Shown here: one piece after another, positions 20,677 to 32,510 of the stretch
Layout: each line of letters starts with the position of its first letter
Numbering within the stretch: the stretch's first letter is position 1
Assembly (NCBI GenBank): GCA_017311185.1
Contig: JAESUZ010003164.1
Coordinates: forward strand, 930,001-994,000
Length of the DNA stretch: 64,000 bases
Source: Proteles cristata cristata
Lineage: Eukaryota; Chordata; Mammalia; Carnivora; Hyaenidae
Direction: 5' to 3'
Program-made: the position numbers and the translations under genes
The notes under the pieces: model-generated
Told to the model about the DNA's origin: nothing
The model's database searches: none
What the model saw: only the letters and a program-made list of their open reading frames with translations

Positions 20677-22090
20677 TGAAATGTCCCAGACTGTATGCAA
20701 CACAACCCAACAATTTCATCAGTAGCTTCCTTCTCCTCTTGCCTCAAGGACATTGTTTCAGCAATTCTCTTCCCTACTTTTTCTCTTGCAACTTCAATTT
20801 GTCTTCTCTACTAGATGATTCCCAGTTTCCTAAAACATGCTGTTCTAGTTCTTGGTAAGACAAAAAAATCTCTGACTCTCTAGTTACATCCCCATTTTCC
20901 TCTATGTAACTGCACTATTTTTCTGCTCACATTTACAGCAAAACATTAAATCTATATTAATTCTTTCCAATGCATTTCTTTCCATCTCCATTTTCATTAA
21001 ACTGACTCTAATTGGCTCCCCACACCCCCCACTACTCTATGAATTCTGGATGTATCAAGGAACTGATGCCTCCATGCTACTAAATCCAGTGGTTAAGTTT
21101 CCATCTTCCTTGTACTTGATTTATCAGCAGCAATTGACATTTGATCATTTCCTCCTCTTGGAAACACTTCCCTCACTTCCTTTTCAGGAAACTACTTTCC
21201 CTTTTCATTTTTTTCTTCCTGCTACATGGGAAGCTCCTTCTTTCTCCTCTGTTGGCTTCTCCCTAGTGTTGGAGTGCTCCAAACCCGCTCTCTTTTCTCT
21301 CCATGCTCACTCCTTAGGTCATCTTATCTCATCTAATGGTTTTAAGTGCCTTCTAATGCTAACATCCACAAAATTTCCACCTTCCAGTGAGACCTTCTTA
21401 AACTCAAGAGTCATAAAGCCAACTGCCTCCTCACCATGTCCTAAAAGACACTTCAAATACAATATGTACAACTGACTGCTGAGCTTCCCTCAAAAACAGT
21501 GATTCTTCCACAGTCTCCCTCAAATCAATCAATGACAACTCTTTCCTTCCCATTTGAAGTCATCCTTGATTCCTCGACTCATCTGTTTCTGTCTCTACCT
21601 CACACACACACACACCCCACTCACCATGTCCAACTGTAAACTACCATCTCTTGTGCCTGGATTAGGCAACAGCGTCTTCATTGGTTTCATAAGTCCACCT
21701 TTGTCTCATCAGAGTCCATTCTTAGCTCAACAGCCAGGGACACTCCTCTAAGGCAGGCCAGTTCCTGTCGCCTTTTCATATAGAACTCTCCAACAGCTCC
21801 CTGTTATACTCATAGTAAGAGCTAAGCACTTTACAATCCCTGACAAGGTCTATCAAATTCTGGTCTGCTAGTTCTCTGACCTCATTTCCTGGTATTCTTC
21901 AGCAATTCAGTAATTACAGCAGCATCCTTGCTATTCTTCACGTCAGCCATAATCTGACCTCAAGACTTGCAACATAAATTTTCTGTTTGTCCCTCAATAC
22001 CTATTCTCTATCCTTCTCATCCCTGCTCCTTAACACAATGGTCTCTCTGGCCCCCTGCTTCCAGGTGTATTCAGCTTTTAACCTTAAAAG
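20677..22090 (+). pseudogene. L2 reverse transcriptase region, decayed
   Basis: The clearest coding fossil in the window. CTCAAGGACATTGTTTCAGC through CTACTAGATGATTCCCAG and ACATGCTGTTCTAGTTCTTG follow the L2 ORF2 linker, then come the fingers and palm. The open frame 21050-21475 keeps LLLETLPSLPFQETTF and HAHSLGHLISSNGFKC in L2 RT order. The catalytic YADD position reads CLLMLT and the VPQG block is lost, so it is dead. 21560-21580 (GAAGTCATCCTTGATTCCTC) and 21850-21900 (CTCTGACCTCATTTCC) continue toward the 3' part. The element is CR1/L2-clade and eutherian-old. Confidence 0.85.
21602..21616 (+). repeat. Short (AC)n in L2
   Basis: About seven AC units interrupting the L2 sequence. Confidence 0.7.
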
Positions 22091-22099
22091 TAAAGCAGT

Positions 22100-22294
22100 C
22101 TGTGAGGGGCTTGGGTGACACAGTCTGTTAAGTAATTGACTTTTGATTTCAGCTCAGGTCATGATCTTGTGGTTCATGGGATCAAGCCCAGAGTTGGGCT
22201 CAGTGCTGACAGCATGGAGCCAGCGTGGGATTCCCTCTCACCCTGTCTCTCTGCACCTCCCTCCCTCAAAATAAATAAATAAACTTAAAAAAAA
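22100..22294 (+). mobile_element. CAN SINE, GACAGCATGGAGCC-type
   Basis: Head with CAGCTCAGGTCATGATCTTG, then GTGCTGACAGCATGGAGCC and a short CT tract, tail AATAAATAAATAAACTT. Exact TSD TAAAGCAGT (22091-22099, 22295-22303). A different subtype from the SINEC_Fc-like copies. Inserted in the L2. Confidence 0.93.
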
Positions 22295-22303
22295 TAAAGC
22301 AGT

Positions 22304-22780
22304 ATGTTTTTTTTCCAGGAAAAAGAAGTTTAATCAGGAATAACAGATAATTGCAATTTGGGACATACAAGCTATGGCAAAATCATAGATAAGTCCGACA
22401 AACAAAAAAGAATGTTATTTTATGGAGAAGAAGGAGGAAATTGAGAGGGTTGTTTTGAATGCAAGTCCATTGGAGAAAAGCAAGAGTTCATGGTGATGAT
22501 AGCTTCTCATCTGCTGAGCTGCAAGAATAGTCAATTTTTCTAGGAGATGCAATATACATCTTTCCCTTTTAGGTCCTGTAACTGATATTCTTTCCTATCG
22601 AGGTTCTTCTGTTGGGATCTATAACTGACCATTCTTCTTCTAATTGACACTGGATGACACAACTCCCCTTTCCAGCCTCCCCTTCACTGTCTCTAGTTCC
22701 TGAACATTATACTGTTCTTTGTCATTTTCCCTACAACCTGTGCACATCTCTGTAAATAATCATTTTTTTCAACTCTCCTT
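22304..22780 (-). mobile_element. Probable LTR fossil, minus strand
   Basis: Read on the minus strand, 22310-22640 goes through CCTCTCAATTTCCTCCTT, TTGTATGTCCCAAATTGCAA and a GATTAAACTTC polyadenylation-like end, an LTR-like layout. It separates L2 parts that are adjacent in the consensus, so it is an insertion. Family not named; the right limit is approximate. Confidence 0.45.
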
Positions 22781-23195
22781 CCATTTGACTGTATCACTGG
22801 TCTCCTGCTCAGACTGATGCAGGGCCTTTGCATATGCTACATTCTCTATCTGCAGCACCCTTCTAAGACAGTCACATCACTCACTCCCAAGCCTTTAGTG
22901 TTTGCTCAAATGTCACCTTCTCAGTGAGGCTTTCATTGTTCTACAAATTTAGACTTCACTTCTCATCTTCTTTTCCCTGCATGTTTTTCCTACTTTGTTC
23001 TTTCCCATGGCTTTTATCATCCTCTACTGTATCTTCACTAATTTATTTTATTTATGGCTTTCTCCCTCCCCCCACTATGTGCTAAACTCCTAGAGGTCAG
23101 AACTTTTTTTTGTTGTTTTGTTTTATTCACTGCTATATCATGAATACTTAGAACAGTTCCTAGCTGCAAAGAGCTAGCATAGAATAAACATTTTT
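22781..23195 (+). mobile_element. L2 3' end of the same element
   Basis: AGGGCCTTTGCATATGCTAC, GCTCAAATGTCACCTTCTCA GTGAGGC, ATTCACTGCTATATCATGAA and the AATAAACA terminus are the classical L2 3' UTR. With inserts removed, 18800-23195 comes to about 3.2-3.3 kb, close to full L2 length. Confidence 0.9.
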
Positions 23196-24917
23196 TTAAA
23201 TGCATGCACCACAAAAACAGAAACAGAACAAATCAAAAACCCTTCTTAACTCTCAGAAAATTAAGAGAGCTTGAAAACCTTGCCAATTTTTGCTAAATTA
23301 CTCTGTGATCAGTTTAGCCTTATCCAAAATCAGGCGAGTCATTTAACTAGAGATTTTATTGAGTCTCACCACTGGTGACTCAAGATTCCTATTTGAACAA
23401 GTAAAACTTAAAAAGACAGATTTGCCCTTCAAACTCCACTTTTAAAGTAAATGTTAAAGTCCATAAATCATTTCAGTTGCTTAATTAGACATAAAGCCAG
23501 GTCTCAGAAGTGTATAGCAGGAACAGTTTTAGTTTGATAAGTGTGATTCCTCAATGTTTTTTATCTCCTGGCAGTGTACTGATCCTCTATTTTGTGAGTT
23601 TGAAGGGAAAAGTAATTTTTTACTCAAGTAATTTTGCATGGATGAATTCCCAATACCTCAGTGCAGTTAAATTCCTTACAGACGTAGAAAAGCCATACAG
23701 TCATGCATTTCTCTCAGCCTCGGGACCTGTAACTCTCTCTACAATCTTCTTGCTCCCTTAGTTCATTCTAACTAGGAATGAACTTTCCTTTCATTCAAAT
23801 TAGGAAATTTTTATTCTTTTGTGAATGAAGTCCTCTTGACATCAGCCTACCAAGATGCAGGTACACAACCCATCAATAACTTAAAGTTAAAAGAGCTGTC
23901 ACTCTGATGATTTCACTTGCATCTTCCTCTTAGAAGCTTCTTTTTATATGAGGATCTGACAATTTCTTAACAGCGTTATTGGCTGACCATCCTGACTACC
24001 TACCTGCATCTACCTTTGCCTGCTTTGGAAGTCTTCACTACTGCTTTAAGCCTGCTGTGATAATTTCATTGTTTCAAAAGAAATAACATGATATCTTCCA
24101 AGATTTGTGTATTGTGGTTGACATTTTTGCAATAATCTGTTTGAATGCCTTCTATCCTCCAGTAGGATATAATGAAAGTAGGCAATATCTAAAGTGATGC
24201 CCATTTCATATGCCAATATCAAATTGACAAATATCAAACAATATGGCAGAACAAGTATTTTCTTTCAGCTTCACAGAATTCATAATTCCTTGATTTATTA
24301 GGATAGAATGTGTTTGTTTCCATAGGAGGGGTCTGCACATAATAATCCGAAATAGATGCTTAATAAGTAACTAATTGCTCAACAGTTGAGATTACTGGTT
24401 GTCATGTATTATATTAATTTTCATTTATTTTTTATTAAAAAGTCATTTTTATTCATTGTTAGAAATGTGGGATACACAGAAATGCAAACTGAAGGAAAAT
24501 AACAGTCACTCTTACTCCCATATGGTGGACATGGAGATCTGTCACTCAGATTCCTTTTCAAAGAAGGAATATCTGCCTAGCTTCAAGGAGCATGCCTGCC
24601 TGAGAGCCTCCAACTGTTAACTCCTTTAGCATATGCCTCAGCTTTCAAGCAGAGGTCCTGCTCATCTCAGAGCACCCTCCCTCCCATCAGTGACTGAGTA
24701 AGGCATGGTGGCCAAATCCATGATAAGCAAAGTCAAGAGGTGATATGAAAGCCTAGCTCGGCCCATCCAATGCAACCGCTTCTCACAGGCATTGTTTGCT
24801 CCAATCTTTGCTCTGGACTCCTACTGGCCTCCTGGAGACTGTCTACACCACAGTATGATAGTTCCCTGCCTAATTCTCCTTCCTCTCCTTTTCCATAACA
24901 GGTGTTACTCCCCACTA
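23196..24917. other. Unique AT-rich DNA, 1.7 kb
   Basis: No repeat family recognised. Open frames up to 83 codons (23510-23761) have no domain. Confidence 0.5.
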
Positions 24918-26165
24918 ATCTTTTTAAGTTGTGGTAAAATACACAGAACATACAGTTTACCTTATTAGCCATTTTTAAGTATACAGTTCATTAATGTTAA
25001 GTATATTCACATTGTTGAGCAACCAGCCTTCATAGCTTTCACCTTGCAAAATTAAAAGTCTGTACCCATTAAACAACAGTTACCCATCCCTCCCTCCCCT
25101 GTGATTCACAGGGTCTGTTTCTATGAATTTGTTTCTTTCTGTTTCTATGAAGTGATCACTCCAGATACCTTATAGAAGTGAAATCATATAGCATTTGTCT
25201 TTTTGTGACTATTCACTTAATATAAGGTTGCAGCATGTTTCAAAATTTATTTCCTTTTTGAAGCTAAACAATATTACAGTATGTATATAGAATATTATGT
25301 TTACCCATTCATTGTCCATGGATGCTCAGGCCTTTTCCACCTTTTGGTTATTGTGAATAGCACTGCTCTGGACATGGAAAAGCAAATATTTCATTGAGAC
25401 TCTGCTTCCAGTTCTTTTGGACATGGACCCATAAACGGAATGGCCATATCATATGGTAAATATATTTTTAGGTTTTTGAGGAGCTACTGTATCATTTTCC
25501 ATAGTGGCTGCACTATTTTGCATTCCCACCAACAGTGCACAAGGATTTTATTTTCTTTACATCCTCATCAACATTTGCTTACTAATTGATTGATTGATTG
25601 AGAGCAGCCATCCTAATATGTATGAGGCTGTATCTCATTGTGGTTTTGATTTGCATTTCCCTAATGATTAGTGATGTTGAGCACCTTTCAATATGCTTCC
25701 TGGGCACTTGTAGATCTTCTTTGGAGGATTGTCTATTCAAGTCCTCTGCCCATTTTTAAGAGTATTACTTGTTTGTTGCTATTGTTATTGAATTCTAGGA
25801 ATTATTTATATATTTTAGATGACAACTTCATATCAAACATATAATTTGCAAATATTTTCTCCTGTTTTGTTGGTTGCCTTTTTGCCCTGTTGATTGTGTC
25901 CTTTGATACACAGGGGCTGTTGATTTTGTTGGAGTCCAAGTTATCTATTTTTCTTTTTATTGGCTGTGCTTTGGGTGTCAGATCTAAGAACCATCATCAA
26001 ATCCAATGCTATCAAGCTTTCCCCCTGTTTTCTTCTAAGAGTTTTATAGTTTTAAGTCTTATAGTTAGGCCTGTGATCCATTTTTGAACTAATTTTTGTG
26101 TATGGTAAGATTCCAACTTCTTTTCTTTAAATATGGATCTCCAGTTTGCCTAGCGCCATTTGTTG
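24918..26165 (-). mobile_element. L1M LINE fossil, minus strand
   Basis: CTTTTTAAGTTGTGGTAAAA at the left edge, then GGTTATTGTGAATAGCACTG, GTGGCTGCACTATTTTGCAT TCCCACCAACAG, TTTTGATTTGCATTTCCCTA and CCATTTTTGAACTAATTTTT are successive antisense segments of an old L1 3' half. No frame survives. Confidence 0.88.
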
Positions 26166-26305
26166 AATCCCCAATAATCCTTTTACACTCTTAACTGTGT
26201 CACAACGCCTGCTTCAGATAACCCAACCTGAACCACAGGTGGCAACTGCTAAGAGGCTGTATGTACTCTTCTAGTCCTGTCCTTACTTTTCCCCCCTCTT
26301 CCTAG

Positions 26306-26307
<2 letters not shown>

Positions 26308-26351
<44 letters not shown>
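26308..26351. repeat. (AC)22 microsatellite
   Basis: Twenty-two uninterrupted AC units; the longest pure dinucleotide run in the window. Confidence 0.97.
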
Positions 26352-26354
<3 letters not shown>

Positions 26355-27040
26355 ACTGTTATATATGTTGTTTTTTAAAAAATAACAATATATTGTGTAT
26401 GTGTTGCTGTTTCATTATGTATTATCAGTAGCATCAAGCTTAAAAATTCTGTAGTGATTCATTCTGTGCATGTACCATTATTTACTCAACCAATACATTA
26501 TTTTTAATGAATCATGTTTAAAAATTATTTTTAAAAATCCCATTTCCTTTAGAAAATAGGAAAAAAACTCTATGCTTGAATTGCGGGAAAAGGGTTTATT
26601 GGTAACTTACTTGATTATGTTCCAATTATTCTTGTTTTCCCCCTTCCTTTACATGCTTTTGTGAAAAATATGCAAAAATACATATTTTGGCTTCCATGCA
26701 TTGCATAAAAAAAGAATTTGCTAGATCCTTCATGTGATGCTTCATGAGATCTAAGAACATGTTTCACTCAAGAATGGTTAGAGGTGATGGGTTTTAATTT
26801 CTCAAGGGCAAAGTTGTTCACTGATACTAATATTGCATTTGACCTCACAGCCTTGAGGTCTTAGCCAATGCTAAGAAACCCATCCCCCAGAAACCTCCCA
26901 GCTTTCTTTGTCCTGGGGTTTCTAACCCCAGGAACTTAATGATTTTACCACTGCTATAACTCTGAAAGATTCCTGACCCCAGGGTAGCAGCAACCATAGG
27001 CAGAGAAAAGCCATGGAAGACAGAAAAATAAGTTCTACTT
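26352..27040. other. Mostly unique AT-rich DNA
   Basis: 26430-26560 is faintly L1-like; not enough to call. Nothing else recognised. Confidence 0.45.
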
Positions 27041-27200
27041 AGCCTTTTACTGGCTCTGTGACTGTAGTCACAGCACTTACATATTTTGAGCCTTGTTTTC
27101 CCCATCTCTAAAGTAGCAGCAGTAATTGCCTTCTCTTCAATGCCGTTATGAACTTCAAAGTAACATGTAGGAAATAAGGTAACATGTGGAAAAGTCATAT
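27041..27200 (+). mobile_element. MIR
   Basis: TTTTACTGGCTCTGTGACTG, TGAGCCTTGTTTTCCCCATC TCTAAAGTAG and the following GTAATTGCC part match the MIR core in order. Confidence 0.75.
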
Positions 27201-27240
27201 ACAAATAGAAAGCATAAAACAAATTTCTGTTGTTATTTCT

Positions 27241-27277
27241 TTTTTTTTAAATTTTTAATTTTTTTTATTTATTTCTA

Positions 27278-27308
<31 letters not shown>

Positions 27309-27480
27309 CAGTGTGAGCAGGAAAGGGTCAGAGAGAGGGAGACACAGAATCTGAAGCAGGCTCCAGGCTCTGAGCTAGCTGTCAGCACAGAGCCCAACGC
27401 AGGGCTCAAACCTATGAACCGTGTGATCATAACCTGAGCCGGAGCCAGATGCTTAACCGACGGAGCCACCCATGTGCCCC
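27241..27480 (-). mobile_element. CAN SINE, long feline type, minus strand
   Basis: T-rich tail, a GA-rich tract with an expanded (GA)n at 27291-27307, GGCTCTGAGCTAGCTGTCAG, GTGTGATCATAACCTGAGCC and the head GGAGCCACCCATGTGCCCC. The flanking TTGTTATTTCTT / TTGTTGTTCTT is a weak TSD. Confidence 0.95.
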
Positions 27481-28916
27481 AAGTTGTTGTTCTTAATAAT
27501 TAGCGAGCATGGTGCAAGGATACAAGTCACTAGTGACTCCAGCACCCTGAGCTTCCTGGGAAAACAAGAGAGCCGGCAAACTTCAATTCTTAAATGTAAC
27601 AACTCACCCACCACAGCTGTCACACTTGAGCCAAATTGTGCTAAGGCCCCCAAACACTACTTATTGATTGACTGACCTACAGGTTTCAGCTCAGTCAGAG
27701 CCAGCTCTTAAACTACCATTGAGTATCCACAGTGGACAGTGTGAAGATTTTGTTGAGTTTTTAGACATGCAGTGGTGCTCAACTAGAGCACAAAGTCCTC
27801 TTGCCAGAACAACCTTGGATTCCAATAGGGTCAGCATAAGACCCTGCCCCAGCAAGCAGATGCCACTCATTCCAGGCCATTTGGAATGCCTAACAGTGAA
27901 GTCACTGGCACTCCAATGTGAACAATGCAGATTGCCGCACTTCACCTTGGGAAAAGTTAAAGTCTGCATACAAGTACCAAAGGGCAGAGCCAACCTGGTA
28001 GTCTACATCTTCCAGCATCTTCAGTCTCTGGGGCATAAGACACTCCGTGTGAGGAAGTTTCCCCACCTACTTTACCCCTCCTAGCTCGACTCCCTCCCCA
28101 CCCATCTTCACTGCAATCGAATGCTTCTGAAATCAATGAACTCCAACTTATTTAAAGTCTTCAACTTCCGATCATAAAGATGAAGATAATGTTCATGATG
28201 GTCCCTCTATAAGATTAAAAGTGCCTCTGCCTATACCCTAGTTATGAGAGGGAGAAGCTATTTCCTGCTCCTTGCTGGGAAACACCTTAACTAGGACATT
28301 GTTCAGTCTTTCACTCAAGAGAGTAAAAGCTGGAATCGAGGACACAGACAGCTTCGAAGGGAGCGATCAAGACTTATGGAAATAGAAAGTCAGTTTGACA
28401 TTGCTGATAACTCTGGATACTGTAGCGTGTCAAACAGGCATCTGAGTCCGGCTCAAAATCTTCTGCAGGCAGTACTGTGGTAAAACTGCTAATACTAACT
28501 CACTGAAGGAAAACAAATTCGTTGGTGGTGAATTAAAAATCAGAGCTTCTATTCTCCAAGTCATATGCTTCATTAGATAGAAAAAAGAGAGGTGAAGGAG
28601 AAAAGAAAGGGAAAAATCCCTACTTTATACTTAAAGAGGTAATAATATTTGTGCAAGTTGCAAGCCTGAATAAAGCTAAATGGATATATATATATAAATA
28701 TCACCCCTCCTCCCATTGAATCAAATCCCTGCCTCCAGCCTTTTTCCTCCACTGTGATCTGCAAATCTTCATCCCAACAAATGATCCTTTATTAATTCTG
28801 GAGAGACTTATCCCTTTGACTTCTTATAGTACCCTTACAATTAGAGGAACAAAGGACACCTATAAAAGGAGCGAGAGAAAGGAATTTATGCTTCCTTGTA
28901 TTATTCCTCAGTAACT
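27481..28916. other. Unique DNA, 1.4 kb, less AT-rich
   Basis: A 138-codon open frame at 27668-28084 overlaps a 100-codon frame on the opposite strand (27691-27993). Neither has a recognised domain, and no splice or transcript evidence can be seen. 28683-28698 is a short TA run. If any hidden exon exists in the window, this block is a place to test; I do not call one. Confidence 0.45.
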
Positions 28917-29640
28917 CAGGGATTCATTGAACAAATATATTTTCAGCACCTGCTCTTTGCCCACAGTGCACTATGCACAAGAAACACAAAAGTTGATAAG
29001 CCAAGGTCTTCACTTCACGAGGAGCTCACAAATTAACAGATCTTTCAACTAACATTGCTTTGAGTACCTACTATATGCCCGGCACTGTACTAGGTATTAA
29101 GAAAATAGCAGTGGACAAAACAGAAAAGTTTCCTGCTCTCATGGCAGAGGCATTCTACTAAGGAAGGCAAACAATAAATACTTGGGCTGCTGTAAGGAAA
29201 AAAAATGAAAAGAAGCAAAGGTGGATATTGGGAGATCAGTTATCCACTCAAGACTGTCCAGTCAAGAAGCAATTGGACATTTCTTAGTATAGGGTTGTAA
29301 CAGCGGTGAAAACTTCTGAATTCTGTAAAACCAACTGGATCTGCTGACAGATTAGACATGAGCTATAATAAGAAAAATGGGTGAATCCTGACACCAAGTA
29401 TTTTCTCTACATACCTGGGAGAAAAGAATTGCCTACACTTGAGTTTGAAAACTCAGCATGAGTAATAGGTTTTTTCAGTGAAATAAGAAGCAAGATCATG
29501 ATCTGAGAGTAAAATGGAGAGGAGATTTAGAGGTTGAGAAGAAAGGAGAACTAATTGGGAAAATATTTACTTGTCTATGCTCCCTGTGGTTTGAAGGTAA
29601 GGGGAAGATAGACAATAAAATGTTTGATTTAGATGTGGTA
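28917..29640 (-). mobile_element. L2 LINE fragments, minus strand
   Basis: Two 3'-end-like starts occur close together: GATTCATTGAACAAATATAT (about 28920) and GAGTACCTACTATATGCCCG GCACTGTACTAGG (29062). Then CTGCTGACAGATTAGACATG and TTTCAGTGAAATAAGAAGCA AGATCATGATCTGAGAG match progressively more 5' L2 parts with internal deletions. Either two overlapping copies or one copy with a duplicated end. Confidence 0.65.
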
Positions 29641-30429
29641 CGTTTGAGATGCGCAGTAATAATAACAGCAAGCACTTATACAGTAACCACTATAAGAGGT
29701 AATCAAAAAAAGATGTATAATGTGAACTTAAATCTGGATGTGTTGTACGGGTGGACTTACAACAGTGATGTAACATCGTAAGTTAGGTGTTCAGGGCATC
29801 ATTCTCCTGCATTACGGTTAAGAGGGGGGATAAAATCCTGTATTTTAGAAAATAACTGTTTTATTTTTTGTGGATTAGGATAAAGGATCACCAATCCTTT
29901 GAGAGTTTGATGTTTCTTTATGGAAGCAGGAGCCATACATCTAGAGTAATGGCTTATGTAGTAGAAATAAAGAAAATTCACAGACAGTAGAGAAAAATTA
30001 ACTCCTCTCTGAAGGGACATTGGCTTATTGCACACCCAGATTTATTAAATATTTAGCCTCAGTTTTAAAAACTGTGGAAAGCACAACTCTCATTTCATTT
30101 TTCAGAAGAACCAGAATGTATCTCAAATGCTTACCACCTCTATATTGACTGTGGAGTGTTTAATGGATTTTAGTAGCACTTTGTGTAGAATATGTGTTGA
30201 GTTTTAATATTTTAATTAACAAAATTAATTCCCTGTTTACATGTTTTTTTTAAGTGCCTTAAGAAGGAAGAAATAATCGACTGTGACAATTGCTGCTAAT
30301 GGTTAAAATAAAATGACTGTGATTTACCTTTGAATTTAACAACTTTCAGCCATTGGTGACCATGACAAGCACAATTTTTGAGAAGTGGTGGGGGAGAAAG
30401 CTTGACAGGAGGTTTAAGAAGAATGAAAG
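29641..30429. other. Unique AT-rich DNA
   Basis: Nothing recognised. Confidence 0.45.
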
Positions 30430-30900
30430 AGAAGCTAGAAACATAGAATATAAGTAACTCTTCTAAGAGAAGGAGTCGTAGCTGGAGGAACATGTGGATC
30501 AAGGGAAGAATTTTTTAAAACAGTAGATTTTATGGTTCATTTGTATGCTGATGGAAATGATATAGTGAGAGGGAAAATAGGTGATGTGGGAGAAGAGAAA
30601 ACCTGGGGTAACACAGAGAAAATGGGAACTAATAATAAAGTAGAGGAAACAGCGGTGGATAGAATGAGGGAGGATGGATCCACCATGGTTATTGGAATTA
30701 AGGCAAAGACAAGCAGTATTAGATTTACTAGCAGAACATGTCAGATTCTCTTTTAATTGTTTTCAAGTTTCAGGGAAATAAAAAGCAAGGTTGAGACTGA
30801 GGAATGGAGCGGCAATGCTAGAGGCTTTAGAAGAGAGCAAAAGGTATGAATAGTTGCCAGGGAGAGTTTTTACTTCTGTGCCCTCTCTGTGGAATATGTA
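30430..30900 (-). mobile_element. L2 LINE fragment (RT upstream part), minus strand
   Basis: GCTGGAGGAACATGTGGATC, TTTGTATGCTGATGGAAATG ATATAGTGAGAGGGAAAATA and CAGGGAAATAAAAAGCAAGG TTGAGACTGAGGAATGGAG are antisense L2 linker/fingers sequence, the same L2 part seen sense-strand at 20030-20860. Confidence 0.65.
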
Positions 30901-31814
30901 TTGCAGAAGCCCCCATCAAAATCTAAATTTGGTTAATCCCATCTTCCCTAAGGCCTAAATCTTTTGGATAGTTCAGGAAGTGAGGATGTCACACAAGATG
31001 AATGAAGACTGATTATATCCATGGGAATTTTGGACCTGGAAATGAGAGAGTCAATCACCCTTGAAAGGCTTGATTTGTGGAGACATAAATCCTTGTTTCA
31101 TGCCATGAGAAAATGAGAAGCATGTCTGTGGGGGCCTTGTGAATGGGCAGACAGGGCGCTAACAGGATGATGTGAGGGATTCAGGAAAGTGGACCTTGAG
31201 CAAAACATCTTCCCTGATTCACCAGCTGTGGTTTATGAAATTTAAATGTTAAAATGACAATTTAGTGACTGAAAAAAATCAGTGAGCCAGCGAATGAGTA
31301 CCTAAACTGGAGACCAAGACACTGGAAATAGTACTGGGGGCAGGGGACAGAGATTTGAAGTGAAGTGCAAGTCACAAAAGGCACAACAACAGACTGAAGT
31401 GAATCAGGTATAAAAAAAAAGAAAAAAATAAAAGGCTTGAAAGCTGGAGGCCGCCATCAAAAAAAACTTGTCCAGATAGATAAAAAATGTCTGGGAGAAA
31501 GAGAGACTGGTTCATGGAAATGCCTATTGAGGGAATCACTTACTGCCCAATATGTGAAATGGGCATTCTTAACTGGATTATAAGGTCTGAAGAGCTTACA
31601 CAGAAAGACATAAATGTCCTTAGTTATCATAATTTCAAGAAAGATCTGCCTGGAATCAGATTAGAAGCCAGTGTAAAAAAAATGTGACATGGAAAGTAAA
31701 TGCCTATGAAAGCCAGCTCTCTATTCCATGGAAAGCTTTTTATTTCCAGCTAAAATAAATATCAGGATGTTGTACTTATTGTAATTTAGCTGTGAAAACA
31801 GAGAGATATCTAAT
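30901..31814. other. Unique DNA
   Basis: A-rich low complexity at 31410-31433. A 66-codon frame at 31487-31687 has no domain. Confidence 0.45.
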
Positions 31815-32059
31815 GCATATATATTTATATAATATATATCCAAGATATATGGGTTTTCTCTCTAATTTGATAGTTAAATTATAAATATATAAATGTATTT
31901 ATTATACACACAAATATACATATACTATTAAATATATGCAATATACATATACACACATAATATATATACAAAATGTGTAATATATACTATATATACATAT
32001 ATATATACTACATATAGTATATATACACACAATATATGTACAAATAATACTTTTAGGGT

Positions 32060-32062
<3 letters not shown>
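31815..32062. repeat. AT-rich satellite-like tract (TATA/TATACA)
   Basis: About 250 bases dominated by ATAT, ATACATAT and ACATATAC words with several local dyads (for example around 31980-32030). Confidence 0.8.

Positions 32063-32092
<30 letters not shown>
32063..32092. repeat. (AC)15 microsatellite
   Basis: Fifteen AC units at the right edge of the AT-rich tract. Confidence 0.95.
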
Positions 32093-32094
<2 letters not shown>

Positions 32095-32354
32095 TCCGAG
32101 CATTCAGGGCCCACTGGAAGATAACTGCTTACAATCTGTGAAATGTTCATTCAATTCTTGAAACTCAGTATTTCCTTCCCCCTTTTCTTCTCCCATCTGC
32201 ATCTCATTTGAGAGACCTTCCCTCCAGCAATTCTCCAATCAGAGAATGGAAAAAATATTTCTGAACAAAAGGAAATGTAATGCTTTTCAAAATGGCATAT
32301 TCGAATGTGATTTGGAATCTCTAACCCCAAACTTCAAAATGTTGATCATTATCA

Positions 32355-32510
32355 CAGACACACAGAATACTAGGTCTGGAAAGGAATTTAGAGGTCATCT
32401 GGTACAAAACACTCATTTTGTTCATAAATAAACTAAAGCCCAGATAGTCAAGTGAGGGAGAGGGGGTCAAGGCCACTCTGATTGTATCACATAACTGAAA
32501 GGAGATGAGA
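32355..32510 (-). mobile_element. MIR-like fossil SINE (MIR3-type), minus strand
   Basis: GGAATTTAGAGGTCATCTGG TACAAAACACTCATTTTG and the following AAACTAAAGCCCAGATAG correspond to the common fossil reading roughly ...GAGGTCATCTAGTCCAA...GGAAACTGAGGCCCAGA. Confidence 0.5.
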
